In this document: positions 1 to 8,777 of the stretch, piece after piece | Layout: every line of letters begins with the position of its first letter | Position numbering within the stretch: the stretch's first letter is position 1 | Notes under the pieces: generated by a model | What the model was told of the DNA's origin: nothing | The model's input: the letters and a program-made list of their open reading frames with translations, nothing else | Databases searched by the model: none | Program-made: the position numbers and the translations under genes | NCBI GenBank assembly: GCA_004297065.1 | Contig: SCUU01000109.1 | Location: forward strand, 1-47,028 | Direction of reading: 5' to 3' | DNA length: 47,028 bases | Origin: Gallionellaceae bacterium | Lineage (GTDB): Bacteria > Pseudomonadota > Gammaproteobacteria > Burkholderiales > Gallionellaceae

Positions 1-49
1 TTTGGACAAGTGGGGATTGCCGCTGACAGGACAGGTGCGTCCTGCGTAA
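1..49 (+). CDS. C-terminal end of an unidentified protein (partial)
   Basis: The second frame is open from the window edge and ends in a TAA at 47-49. It gives a tail ending LTGQVRPA with codons rich in G/C at the third position, like the genes further right. A strong hairpin follows eight bases after the stop, as expected at a gene end. Only about fifteen residues are visible, so no family can be named. The alternative is non-coding sequence that happens to be open. Confidence 0.3.
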   Translation, partial: LDKWGLPLTGQVRPA

Positions 50-56
50 CGAAGAA

Positions 57-74
57 CAGGGGGAAAACCCCCTG
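57..74 (+). terminator. Perfect 7-bp hairpin after the leftmost gene end
   Basis: CAGGGGG and CCCCCTG pair perfectly around an AAAA loop. There is no immediate T run; a run of eight T lies about 40 bases downstream. It may end transcription of the gene cut by the window edge, or it may be one of the GC-rich palindromes scattered through this region. Confidence 0.4.
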
Positions 75-188
75 AATGGAGCGCAGAAATGCGTGATCGC
101 AGATGAAAGACGATTTTTTTTAACAAACCGGATTCGTCAATTGAGCTTCTGCTTTGCGCGGGTACTTATTCGGCGCTTCCTTAATGCC

Positions 189-426
189 TTATCGTGCCTT
201 GCCTTGCGGCTTCGAGGTATGGCTTGAAGTTAGGTTGCTTGCTTGTGCCGTAAATTGGAGCATGGCTCGCAAGGCGGCATTCACCGCAGATGCGTTGGGG
301 AAGCTGGCGGCTACATCGCTATCCAGCACCACGACGTTACTGCTCTCCATGTATTGCTTATAGTGTTTTCCCCGCACGCCTTTTGAAAAATCGAAATTGT
401 ACTCGGGGCGCATATCGTCTGAGTTG

Positions 427-440
<14 letters not shown>
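189..440 (-). CDS. Small antitoxin-like partner of BrnT
   Basis: An 83-residue acidic protein with the pattern PEYNFDFSKGVRGKHY, followed by VVVLDSDVAASFPNASAVN. This arrangement is typical of small proteins encoded just after BrnT-like toxins and thought to be their antitoxins. The ATG at 440 was chosen over the in-frame ATG at 455 because AAAGGAAC lies right before it. It overlaps the 3' end of the brnT frame by 14 bases, so the two are translated together. In type II systems of this class the antitoxin usually binds the toxin and represses the shared promoter. Unlike its partner, this gene is intact. The toxin-antitoxin role is inferred from context and resemblance. Confidence 0.6.
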
Positions 441-720
<280 letters not shown>

Positions 721-821
721 CTAGCGAACGTATTTTTACTTTCCATCGCTGTGGTTAGCATAACAAAGTTACCGCAAATAATCTGGCAAAATGAGTCCGA
801 GCGATTATTAGGATTTTCACC

Positions 822-1886
822 GTGAAGCACGAAGTAAGCAAAGGCCGAGGCGCAACTTTACAGATCGAAGGCCGCTTCGAGTCCGTGGCACGCGAGCGCG
901 TTGACGATGGCTGGGGCACGGCGGATGAGGAGCTACCGCCGTTCAAAACCACGGTGACGATGGAGCGGGCTAAGAGTGTGTTGCAGAAGCAGGATTCGCC
1001 CGACCTTGCTTTCGATTATTCGATGAATGTTTATCGCGGTTGCGAGCATGGCTGTATCTATTGCTATGCGCGGCCCTCCCACGCTTACCTGAATCTTTCG
1101 CCGGGATTGGATTTCGAGACGAAGCTGTTTGCCAAGCCGGATGCGGCGCAGCTGTTGCGCGCGGAGTTGGCGAAGTCTTCGTATCAATGTTTGCCGATTG
1201 CGCTGGGCGTGAACACGGATTCTTACCAGCCTATCGAGCGCGAGTTGAAGATCGCCCGGCAGGTGTTGGAGGTGTTGGTCGAGTGCAAGCATCCGGTTTC
1301 GATCATCACCAAGTCGGCGCTGATCGAGCGCGACATCGACCTGCTGGCGCAGTTGGCGCGCGATGATCTGGTGCAGGTGTTCATCACCGTCACGACGCTG
1401 GATGCGGAGGTGGCGCGCAAGCTGGAGCCGCGTGCCGCTACACCGCGCCGGCGGCTGCAAACCATGCAGCGCTTGAACGAGGCGGGTGTGCCGTGCGGCG
1501 TGCTGGTCGCGCCGGTGATCCCGTTTCTCACCGATGCGGAGTTGGAGCAGGTGTTGCAAGCCGCCTACGAGCACGGCGCGCGCGCGGGGCATTACGCTTT
1601 GCTGCGTTTGCCTTACGAGCTGAATGATCTGTTCAAGGATTGGCTGGCGGTGCATTACCCGCTGAAGGCGGAGCATGTGATGAGCCGTTTGCGCGAGATG
1701 CGCGGCGGCAAAGAGAACGACTCGAATTTCGGTTCGCGCTTTAGCGGGCAGGGGCTGTTCGCGCAGTTGCTGGCGCAGCGCTTCAAGCTGGTGAGCGAGC
1801 GGTTGGGGCTCAATCGCGCGCAGGTGGAACTCGATATAAACAAATTCATCAAGCCGAATCCGGGTGGGCAGAAATCGCTATTTTAG
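822..1886 (+). CDS. PA0069-family radical SAM protein
   Basis: A 354-residue protein with the radical SAM cysteine motif CEHGCIYC (C74, C78, C81) that holds the 4Fe-4S cluster cleaving S-adenosylmethionine. The sequence around it, MNVYRGCEHGCIYCYARPSH, is typical of the PA0069/Rv2578c group of DNA-repair-like radical SAM proteins related to spore photoproduct lyase. Their substrate is not settled. The N-terminus KGRGATLQIEGRF and DDGWG also fit. The start is GTG with GGA eight bases upstream. It is divergent from the toxin-antitoxin pair and appears to be a single-gene unit. Confidence 0.9.
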   Translation: MKHEVSKGRGATLQIEGRFESVARERVDDGWGTADEELPPFKTTVTMERAKSVLQKQDSPDLAFDYSMNVYRGCEHGCIYCYARPSHAYLNLSPGLDFETKLFAKPDAAQLLRAELAKSSYQCLPIALGVNTDSYQPIERELKIARQVLEVLVECKHPVSIITKSALIERDIDLLAQLARDDLVQVFITVTTLDAEVARKLEPRAATPRRRLQTMQRLNEAGVPCGVLVAPVIPFLTDAELEQVLQAAYEHGARAGHYALLRLPYELNDLFKDWLAVHYPLKAEHVMSRLREMRGGKENDSNFGSRFSGQGLFAQLLAQRFKLVSERLGLNRAQVELDINKFIKPNPGGQKSLF

Positions 1887-2051
1887 CGTTGCATTTCGGT
1901 ATTCCTTATTGGAGCGCGTGTAAGTAAATGAATTGACTTGTTGTATGGATTAAGTCGGGGGTATTACGTTTGCGCCGAACTGAAATTAATTAAGAAAACG
2001 GGGAAGGGTATGTGGCTACCAGTTTACGTCAGGATTATTCTGTAAAAACAA

Positions 2052-2080
2052 TTGACAATGCTTTGTTGTTAAATTAGATT
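2052..2080 (+). promoter_or_regulatory. Sigma-70 promoter before the msh genes
   Basis: A perfect TTGACA -35 box is followed after 17 bases by TAGATT, which matches four of six -10 positions. The predicted start of transcription falls only a few bases before the mshI ATG, so the mRNA would be almost leaderless; no Shine-Dalgarno sequence is visible there. The rest of the 204-base gap after the radical SAM gene is AT-rich with no other recognisable signal. Confidence 0.5.
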
Positions 2081-2090
2081 CGCGGCAATT

Positions 2091-3047
2091 ATGCAGATTC
2101 CGCAATTTTTAACGCTTTTTAAACGAACCAAGCGCGATGCCGGTTGGTTTTGTATTGCTATCAGTGGTCATGGTGCCCATTTTGTGCGGATCAAGCGCGC
2201 GGGAACTCAGCTTCAAGTAGAGATATGCGCGTTTTATCCCATGGAGAGCGTGACGTCTGCGGCGCTGGAAAAGATTGTCAGGGAGTTGCACCTTGGATCG
2301 TTCCAGTTCACTACCTTGTTGGTACCCGACGAATATCAAATATTGATGGTGGACGCGCCGAATGTCCCCGCGGATGAGATGAAGACGGCGATTCGTTATC
2401 GCATCAAGGATTCGCTGAATTCCCACGTGGATGATGTCACGGTGGATGTGCTGCAAATTCCGGGCAATAAAAACGGCGGAAATCGCCCCCAGTCTTTGTA
2501 TGCGATCGCCGCGTCTAACGACACAATTCAAAAGCGCATTGCGCTGTTCGAAAAGGCGAAGATCAACCTTTCTGTGATCGATATTCCCGAAATGGCGCAA
2601 CGCAATATCGCCGCGCTGTATGAAACGGACGGGCGTGGTTTGGCGTTGCTGGCATTCGACGAGCGCGGCGGGCTGTTGACCTTCACTTGCGACGGCGAGC
2701 TGTACTTGTCGCGACGCCTGGAGATCACTTCGGGGCAATTGCAGGATGCGAACGAGGACATCAGGCAGCAGTATTTTGATCGTGTGGAACTGGAAGTGCA
2801 GCGTTCGCTGGATTATTTCGACCGGCAGTTCCACCAGATTTCGCTGAGTCGTATGTTGGTGAGCGCTCCCGACGGCGTGGGTCTGGTGAATCTGTTGGCG
2901 GACAATTTGGGCTTGCCGGTGGAGGCGCTCGATCTGCCGCAGGTGATGGACATTAGCGCCGTTCCGGCTTTGCTGGAAAGCGAATTCGTCACTGAGGCAT
3001 TGCCTGCACTCGGTGCCGCGTTGCGTCAGGAAAGGCGCGCGCTATGA
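2091..3047 (+). CDS. mshI: MSHA biogenesis protein MshI (PilM-like)
   Basis: A 318-residue cytoplasmic protein of the actin-like PilM/MshI family, the inner scaffold of type IVa and MSHA pilus machines. It docks on the N-terminal tail of the PilN-type protein encoded next. Typical segments are the early FCIAISGHGAHFVRIKRAG strand region, the LVPDEYQILMVDAPNVP stretch with the following DEMKTAIRYRIKDSL, and RSLDYFDRQFHQISLSRM near the C-terminus. It heads the pilus operon and overlaps the next gene by ATGA. Without the PilN, PilO and secretin neighbours it could be called simply PilM-like. Confidence 0.8.
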   Translation: MQIPQFLTLFKRTKRDAGWFCIAISGHGAHFVRIKRAGTQLQVEICAFYPMESVTSAALEKIVRELHLGSFQFTTLLVPDEYQILMVDAPNVPADEMKTAIRYRIKDSLNSHVDDVTVDVLQIPGNKNGGNRPQSLYAIAASNDTIQKRIALFEKAKINLSVIDIPEMAQRNIAALYETDGRGLALLAFDERGGLLTFTCDGELYLSRRLEITSGQLQDANEDIRQQYFDRVELEVQRSLDYFDRQFHQISLSRMLVSAPDGVGLVNLLADNLGLPVEALDLPQVMDISAVPALLESEFVTEALPALGAALRQERRAL

Positions 3048-3670
3048 GCCAGCAGATCAATTTATTCAATCCGGTTTTCCTCAAGCAAAAAAAACATTTC
3101 TCGGTGCTGGCCATGCTGCAAGCCTTGGCTCTGATCGTGTTCGGCGCGGCTTTTTTTTATGGTTATGCGGTCTATCAAGTCAAGTTGTTGGCGAAACAAT
3201 CTGAAGAAACAAGCAAGCGTTATGCCGCCGAGCAACTGAGATTTGCCAGCTTCTCGAATGAGTTCTCGCCGCAAAAGTCGAACCAGACGCTACAGGATGA
3301 ACTGAAGAAGTTCGAGGCCGAGTTGGTCGCGCAGAAAGAGATTCTGGATACGCTGAAAACCGGGGTGATCGGTAATACCGGGGGATATTCGGAATATATG
3401 CGTGCTTTTGCGCGGCAAACCGTAAGCGGTTTGTGGTTGACCGGTTTTGCAATTGAGGGAGATGGCGCGCAAATGAGTTTGCAGGGCGCGGTACTCAGAC
3501 CCCAACTCGTGCCATCGTATATTCGGCGTCTCAACAAAGAAAAAATCATGCGCGGGAAGACTTTCTCCTTCTTGCAGATGCAGCAGCCGAAGGCGGTTTC
3601 CGATCAGGCCCCGGCGAAGGGCTATGTGGAGTTCAGCATGCAATCGATCGCACCAGAGGGCGCGAAATGA
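3044..3670 (+). CDS. PilN-type pilus assembly protein (MSHA cluster)
   Basis: A 208-residue bitopic inner-membrane protein. The start SQQINLFNPVF carries the short INL motif with which PilN proteins bind PilM. One membrane segment follows at about residues 20-44, then a coiled coil (about 60-105) and a periplasmic ferredoxin-like region. This layout is that of PilN/fimbrial assembly proteins. In MSHA clusters the gene follows mshI and is sometimes called mshI2. It overlaps both neighbours by ATGA, so it should be translationally coupled to them. Confidence 0.8.
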   Translation: MSQQINLFNPVFLKQKKHFSVLAMLQALALIVFGAAFFYGYAVYQVKLLAKQSEETSKRYAAEQLRFASFSNEFSPQKSNQTLQDELKKFEAELVAQKEILDTLKTGVIGNTGGYSEYMRAFARQTVSGLWLTGFAIEGDGAQMSLQGAVLRPQLVPSYIRRLNKEKIMRGKTFSFLQMQQPKAVSDQAPAKGYVEFSMQSIAPEGAK

Positions 3671-4365
3671 TCCCGTTGTTTAAAGGGCAGTGGGAAAAAT
3701 TCGTTGCCAAAATCGACGGCATGTCGTTGCGCGAACGCGCGTTGATTTTTGCTGCGGCCGCGTTTTTACTGGTGTCTTTGATTAACGCGCTGTTCCTCGA
3801 TCCGTTGCTGGCGCAACAAAAGAAGCTTTCGATGCAGGTAATTCAGCAGCAGGAAAAAATGAAGGATATCCAGGCGCAATTGGAAGCGTTGGTGCAGGCA
3901 AAGAAAGACGATGCCAATTCCCCATTGCGTGATCGCATGAAGCAGATACAGCAGCAGCTCAGGGAAGGCGAAATATATCTCAAAAGCAGGCGTGACAAAC
4001 TCGTGCCGCCGGAGAGAATGGGTGGTTTGCTGGAGCAGGTGCTGAGTAAAAACGGACACTTGCAATTGGTCGAGATGGCAACGCTGCCGGTGACGCCATT
4101 GATTGAAGCATCGGCCGCCAAGCCGGAAGGGGGCGCGGTAACAGTCAGGTCGGCGGGGCAGGAAAGACAGGTGTACAAGCATGGCGTCAAAATCACCGTG
4201 CGCGGCAGTTACGCAGATTTGTTGCAATATCTGGCAGCGCTGGAAAAATTGCCGACCCAGATGTTCTGGGGCTCGGCCAAAATGAGTGCGGCGCAATACC
4301 CCAGTGTGGAATTGACGCTCACCTTGTACACATTGAGTTTGGATACGGTATGGCTGCAAGTTTAA
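3667..4365 (+). CDS. mshJ: MSHA biogenesis protein MshJ (PilO-like)
   Basis: A 232-residue bitopic protein with a short cytoplasmic N-terminus containing SLRERALI, a membrane helix at about 26-44, a long charged coiled coil (about 45-110) and a periplasmic globular part. This is the PilO/GspM/MshJ plan. PilN and PilO homologues pair in the periplasm and align the platform with the secretin. The segment YADLLQYLAALEKLPTQMFW is typical of the second periplasmic domain of PilO-like proteins. It starts inside the end of the previous gene and overlaps mshK by 16 bases. Confidence 0.8.
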   Translation: MIPLFKGQWEKFVAKIDGMSLRERALIFAAAAFLLVSLINALFLDPLLAQQKKLSMQVIQQQEKMKDIQAQLEALVQAKKDDANSPLRDRMKQIQQQLREGEIYLKSRRDKLVPPERMGGLLEQVLSKNGHLQLVEMATLPVTPLIEASAAKPEGGAVTVRSAGQERQVYKHGVKITVRGSYADLLQYLAALEKLPTQMFWGSAKMSAAQYPSVELTLTLYTLSLDTVWLQV

Positions 4366-4868
4366 TCAGGCTGCTTATGGCGGGTGCGTTGTTGTATTTG
4401 GCCTTTCCGGTGCTGGCGCTCGAGCTGCTGCCCGATCCGACCCGGCCTGCCGTCGATACATCTACGGCGGCTATTTCGGGTGCGGGTGTTGTTGCCAGCG
4501 GGGTCGGCGCGACAGAATCGGCGCAGGTTTCCACGAGAGGTGGCTTGCAGTCGGTCATCCTCTCACCGCAGTATCGTGCCGCGGTAATCAACGGTCAGAC
4601 GGTCAGCATAGGCGAGAAAGTCGGCGATGCCACCCTCGTCGAAGTGCGTGAGCGCAGCGTAGTGTTGCAAGGCGCTCAGGGTAAACGCGTGATGGAATTA
4701 TTCCCCGGTGTGTACTTGGTGAAAACGCAACCGATTGGACAGAAGGCAAAAGCAGATAAGCCCGAAAAGGCGTTGCCCGTAAAAAACAAAAAGAAGAAAA
4801 AACACAGTAAAAAAATATCTGAGACGGCCAACTCAGGGCAAAACAAGGACGAGAGGGAAGGTAAATGA
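4350..4868 (+). CDS. mshK: MSHA biogenesis protein MshK (pilotin/PilP-like)
   Basis: A 172-residue exported protein with a hydrophobic N-terminal segment at about residues 4-22. DPTRPA follows, a motif shared by MshK and other GspC/PilP-like proteins that link the inner-membrane platform to the secretin. The core ILSPQYRAAVINGQTVSIG, KVGDATLVEV and VMELFPGVYLVKT is the small beta domain expected. The last 35 or so residues are an odd lysine-rich tail (KNKKKKKHSKK). The position between mshJ and the secretin gene supports the assignment. Confidence 0.7.
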   Translation: MAASLIRLLMAGALLYLAFPVLALELLPDPTRPAVDTSTAAISGAGVVASGVGATESAQVSTRGGLQSVILSPQYRAAVINGQTVSIGEKVGDATLVEVRERSVVLQGAQGKRVMELFPGVYLVKTQPIGQKAKADKPEKALPVKNKKKKKHSKKISETANSGQNKDEREGK

Positions 4869-6577
4869 AGCGACTATTCGGGATACTGTTGCTACTCTTT
4901 TTGAGTGCGTGCTCGTCGCCGAACATCAAAACGAGTACGGTGGTAAAAATCAACAATGAGATGGATGCGCTGGTCAACGAAAGCGTTTCCCCCAGCAAGC
5001 CGGAAGCCGTGAGTAAGGCGCTGCTGCCGCCGTTGGCGATGGCGCTGCCCAAAGCAGAAAGCGGCCCGCTGGATGCGCGCTTCGACCTGACTGTCAACAG
5101 TACCCCGGCCAAAGAAGTATTTGCCGCTATCGGTTCGGGGACGCGCTATAACATGCTGCCGCTTCCCGGCGTGGAAGGAAACATCACGCTGAATCTCAAG
5201 GACGTGACGGTGTTCGAGGCGCTGGACACGATACGCGCTTTATACGGCTACGAGTACAAGGTGGAAGGCAAGAGCATTTACATTCAGCCCGTGTCGCTAC
5301 AGATCAAGCTGTTCAAGATCGATTATCTTGCGGCGATGCGCGATAGCTCATCCTCGCTTTCGGTGAAAGCATCGGGCCAGGTAAATCCAACGGGGCTTCC
5401 CGGCGTAGCGACTGCCGGCGTAACGGCTACCGGCGTAACGGCTGCGGCAACAGGTGCATTTAGCGCGGGCAATAATTCAAGCTCGGTTTCGACCAAGCAA
5501 TCTTCCGCCGATTTCAACTTCTGGGAGAATCTGGACAAGGCGCTTAACGCGATCATCGCGCCCAAAGACAAAGAGAAGGCGAGCCAGGGCGAGCGCAGCG
5601 TGGTGATCAACCGCATGTCGGGCGTCATCGTGATCCGCGCCATGCCGGAAGAGTTGCGCAATGTGGCGGAATTCCTGAAAGCGTCGCAACTCTCGGTCGA
5701 ACGCCAGGTCATCATCGAGGCGAAGTTCGTCGAGGTAACGCTGAGCGACAGTTTTCAGTCCGGTGTGAATTGGGGTGTATTCGGTCAGGGGGGTGTCCAG
5801 AACCGTGTTTCTGCCGGGGTTGTCTCGCAGGGGGGAACATTGGTGCCGAACGCGGCAGAGGGCGCTGCTCAACGGCTGACTAACTCGGCCATCACCGGCA
5901 TTCCCGGATCCAGTTTGGGAGGGGTTGCTACCGGCGCATCGGGCTCGCTCTTTGGCTTGGCATTGCAGACCAACCAGTTTGCGGCCATGCTGAATTTCCT
6001 CGAATCGCAGGGCAGTGTTCATGTGTTGTCCAGCCCGCGCATCGCTACTTTGAACAATCAAAAGGCGGTATTGAAAGTGGGAACGGACGAGCCTTATGCG
6101 ACCGGCTTTACTCCGGGAACGTCCACGACGGTTGCCGGCGGAGCCAATACCTTGCCCACGCCGATCTATACGCAAATATTTTCGGGCATCGCGCTGGATG
6201 TGACACCGCGCATCAACGAGAAAGACGAGATCATTTTGCATGTTCATCCTTCCATCAGCCAGGTAACCTCTAAGGTGAAGGATGCGGGGAGCGGCACAAC
6301 CATGCAGATGGCTTCGACCAGCATCGAGGAAACGGACAGCGTGGTGCGCGCCAAAGACGGGCAGATCGTGGTGATCGGCGGTTTGATGAGCCAGAGCACG
6401 GCGGCATCCGAATCCGGCTTGCCGGGCTGGGTTAAAACCATGCTCGGCCAAACCAGCAAGGCTTCGGAAAAACGCGAACTGGTCATTTTGCTCAAGCCGA
6501 CCGTGGTGGACAGCGACAAGGACTGGTCGGACGACATTACGCGCAGCCGGGATCGCATGAACGGGATGTCCCGCTAA
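4865..6577 (+). CDS. mshL: MSHA secretin MshL
   Basis: A 570-residue outer-membrane secretin through which the pilus passes. The signal peptide ends in a lipobox LSAC with the lipid-bearing cysteine at residue 16. An STN-type domain with ITLNLKDVTVFEALDTI lies near residues 105-125, followed by N-domains with ASQLSVERQVIIEAKFVEV. The secretin barrel domain occupies the last third, with VLSSPRIATLNNQKAVL, GIALDVTPRINEKDEIILHV and GQIVVIGGLM. A glycine/serine/threonine-rich linker (about 180-215) contains GVATAGVTATGVTAAATG repeats. It is in an operon with mshK and followed 13 bases later by mshM. Confidence 0.88.
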   Translation: MKRLFGILLLLFLSACSSPNIKTSTVVKINNEMDALVNESVSPSKPEAVSKALLPPLAMALPKAESGPLDARFDLTVNSTPAKEVFAAIGSGTRYNMLPLPGVEGNITLNLKDVTVFEALDTIRALYGYEYKVEGKSIYIQPVSLQIKLFKIDYLAAMRDSSSSLSVKASGQVNPTGLPGVATAGVTATGVTAAATGAFSAGNNSSSVSTKQSSADFNFWENLDKALNAIIAPKDKEKASQGERSVVINRMSGVIVIRAMPEELRNVAEFLKASQLSVERQVIIEAKFVEVTLSDSFQSGVNWGVFGQGGVQNRVSAGVVSQGGTLVPNAAEGAAQRLTNSAITGIPGSSLGGVATGASGSLFGLALQTNQFAAMLNFLESQGSVHVLSSPRIATLNNQKAVLKVGTDEPYATGFTPGTSTTVAGGANTLPTPIYTQIFSGIALDVTPRINEKDEIILHVHPSISQVTSKVKDAGSGTTMQMASTSIEETDSVVRAKDGQIVVIGGLMSQSTAASESGLPGWVKTMLGQTSKASEKRELVILLKPTVVDSDKDWSDDITRSRDRMNGMSR

Positions 6578-6590
6578 CCGGGGATGGCCG

Positions 6591-7547
6591 ATGTATCTTG
6601 AACAATTCGGCCTGCGCGAATTTCCGTTTGCGCTAACGCCCGACACCAGTTTCTTTTTCGCCTGCTCCAATTACCAGGAAGCGCTGAACACGCTGCTGGT
6701 CGCCGCGCGCAGCGGCGAGGGCTTCATCAAGATTGTGGGTGAAGTCGGCAACGGGAAAACCTTGCTGTGCCGCAAGTTTCTCGCCACGCTCAACTACGAC
6801 AAAACCGCCACTACCGCCATCGGCACCCAGGACGAATCCGCCACGGGGAGAGCCGCGGCCAAATTCATTACCGCCTATGTTCCGAATCCCTACCTCGAAC
6901 CGCGCAGCCTGTTGCTGGCTTTGGCGGGCGAGTTCCGCATCGAGTTGGACGGCACGGTAGACCAACATCAGTTGTTGAAGGGATTGACGCGTGCATTGCT
7001 GAATTTTGCGCGTGAGGGCAAGCGCGTACTGGTGTGTCTGGACGAAGCGCAGGCGATGCCGCTGGAAAGCCTGGAAGTGTTGCGCCTGTTGACCAACCTG
7101 GAAACCGAGAAGCGCAAATTGATGCAAGTGGTGCTGTTCGGGCAGCCGGAACTGGATGAGCGCCTCAAGCATAACTCCGTGCGGCAGTTGCGCCAGCGCA
7201 TCAGTTTTCAATACAACTTGAAAGGCTTGCGCAAGGACGAGTTGGACCGTTACCTGCGCCACCGTTTGCTGGTGGCGGGTTACAGGGGAGAGACCCTGTT
7301 TCGTCCGGGGGCGGTCGCCATGCTGCATCGCGTTACTGGCGGGACGCCGCGCCTGGTAAACATCATCGCGCATAAAGCCTTGCTGTTGGCATACGGCGAG
7401 GGGCGCTCGCAGGTGGTGACGCGGCATATCCGTGGCGCCGTTGCCGACACCCCCGAAGCGCGTAAAGACTGGATGGTTTGGGTGTGGGGCAGTTTTGCCG
7501 CACTGGTTTTGGTGATGCTGACTTTGATCTGGGTGTGGCTGCAATGA
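6591..7547 (+). CDS. mshM: MSHA biogenesis ATPase MshM (ExeA-like)
   Basis: A 318-residue AAA ATPase of the ExeA/GspA type. It opens with YLEQFGLREFPFALTPD, the usual start of this family. Walker A is GEVGNGKT (50-57, K56) and Walker B is VLVCLDEAQAM. A C-terminal helical part contains TGGTPRLVNIIAHKALLLAY. A single membrane helix sits at the extreme C-terminus. ExeA relatives help place secretins in the cell envelope through peptidoglycan. It overlaps mshN by ATGA. Confidence 0.85.
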   Translation: MYLEQFGLREFPFALTPDTSFFFACSNYQEALNTLLVAARSGEGFIKIVGEVGNGKTLLCRKFLATLNYDKTATTAIGTQDESATGRAAAKFITAYVPNPYLEPRSLLLALAGEFRIELDGTVDQHQLLKGLTRALLNFAREGKRVLVCLDEAQAMPLESLEVLRLLTNLETEKRKLMQVVLFGQPELDERLKHNSVRQLRQRISFQYNLKGLRKDELDRYLRHRLLVAGYRGETLFRPGAVAMLHRVTGGTPRLVNIIAHKALLLAYGEGRSQVVTRHIRGAVADTPEARKDWMVWVWGSFAALVLVMLTLIWVWLQ

Positions 7548-8635
7548 GTTTGATTAACCGGGTATTGAACGATCTGGAAAAGCGCGGCGCGAACGGCCCG
7601 TTGGTGGAGACGAGCATACGTGCCGTTCCCGTGCAGCACAGCCCGAAAACCTGGGCGTATCTGCTCGCCGGCATTGTGTTGCTGGTGGGGGCCGGCGGCG
7701 CATGGTGGTTGCTGCATAAACCGGGCGCGGTGCCGCAAGCAATGGGAAATGTGACGCCGATTTCTGCGGGCAATGTACCGGCGGTCTCCCCGGTCGGGGC
7801 AGCCTCGCAGCCCTTGGACGAGCCCAGGGTAGCCCTGTCCGAGCAGACGGCTGCGCAGGAATATGTCGTCGCATCGCGTTTGAGCTTTGAACTCAGTTCG
7901 ATTCCCTTGCCCAATAGTTTGCGCGGCAAGCCGCTGGTCGAACCGGCTGCGCCGATCCCGGACAGCGAAACAGCTCCTGTCGCAGCCAATAAACCCGCCG
8001 CCGCAGTGCGCTTCGAACCGGCGGTGTCCGTCAGCAAGCAGATGAAGAAAGTGAGTCCGCGACAGCAAGCCGAGAACGAATATCGCAAGGCTAATCTGCT
8101 GGCGCAACAAGGGCAGATGAAAGAAGCGGCCCTGGGATACGAATCCGCTTTGCATCTCGATCCCGAGCACGCCCTGGCGCGCGAAGCGCTGGTGGCGGTA
8201 TTGCTGGAGAGCAAGCGCAACGCGGACGCGGAAAAAGCGTTGCAAGACGGGCTCGCGCAGAACCCGAAACAGCCCCATTTCGCGATGCTGCTGGCACGCT
8301 TGCAAGTGGAGCGTAATGCCGTGCCGCTGGCGCTGGAAACGTTGGGGAAGACATTGCCGTATGCCGAGCGGCAGGCCGATTATCAAGCCTTCATGGCGGC
8401 GCTCCTGCAACGGCAGAACCGTCACAAAGAGGCGATCACGCATTATCAGATTGCGTTGCAACTATCGCCCGGCTCGGGACTTTGGTTCATGGGCTCGGGT
8501 ATTTCGCTGCAAGCGGTGCAACGCAAAGAAGACGCGCTGGATGCGTATAAACGCGCTATCGATACGCGCAGCTTGAGCCCAGAGTTGCAGGCGTTTGTCC
8601 TGCAACGCATGCAAGAAATCAAAGAAGCCAAGTAG
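7544..8635 (+). CDS. mshN: MSHA biogenesis protein MshN (TPR protein)
   Basis: A 363-residue protein that starts MSLINRVLNDLEKRGA, the hallmark beginning of MshN. The ATG overlaps the mshM stop as ATGA, which decides the start over an upstream in-frame ATG. One membrane helix lies at about 37-57, followed by a proline/alanine-rich linker and then tetratricopeptide repeats from about residue 180 to the end (for example NEYRKANLLAQQGQMKEAAL and NRHKEAITHYQIALQLSPGS). MshN is thought to be a periplasmic scaffold for the pilus machine. The stop lies one base before a 141-bp hairpin element. The mshE and mshG genes that usually follow are absent. Confidence 0.8.
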   Translation: MSLINRVLNDLEKRGANGPLVETSIRAVPVQHSPKTWAYLLAGIVLLVGAGGAWWLLHKPGAVPQAMGNVTPISAGNVPAVSPVGAASQPLDEPRVALSEQTAAQEYVVASRLSFELSSIPLPNSLRGKPLVEPAAPIPDSETAPVAANKPAAAVRFEPAVSVSKQMKKVSPRQQAENEYRKANLLAQQGQMKEAALGYESALHLDPEHALAREALVAVLLESKRNADAEKALQDGLAQNPKQPHFAMLLARLQVERNAVPLALETLGKTLPYAERQADYQAFMAALLQRQNRHKEAITHYQIALQLSPGSGLWFMGSGISLQAVQRKEDALDAYKRAIDTRSLSPELQAFVLQRMQEIKEAK

Positions 8636-8636
8636 T

Positions 8637-8777
8637 GGGCGCTTCTAAAAATGCATATTTCATCCCAACTGCTGCGTTACGGAAAAAATTTCTTGCTTAC
8701 ATATCATCCATATGCGGCGCTGCGAAATTTTTTCCGCGCCTTGCATTTGGGCGAAATTTGCATTTTTAGAAGCGCCC
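8637..8777. repeat. 141-bp inverted-repeat element, copy A
   Basis: The element is framed by a perfect 19-bp inverted repeat starting GGGCGCTTCTAAAAATGCA, with a second perfect inner inverted repeat GGAAAAAATTTC / GAAATTTTTTCC at 8681-8692 and 8724-8735. The whole unit can fold into one long hairpin. It fills the gap between convergent mshN and comF and may serve both as a terminator. Its right end supplies the last three codons and the stop of comF. A second copy of exactly the same length lies at 35386-35526 and shares internal stretches such as CTTACATATCA and TATGCGGCGC. No transposase is encoded. Confidence 0.85.

Noticed and set aside
5477-6670. Long minus-strand open frame opposite mshL
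   Set aside because: It is rich in H/R/Q as expected of a shadow of a G/C-ending gene and shows no domain.
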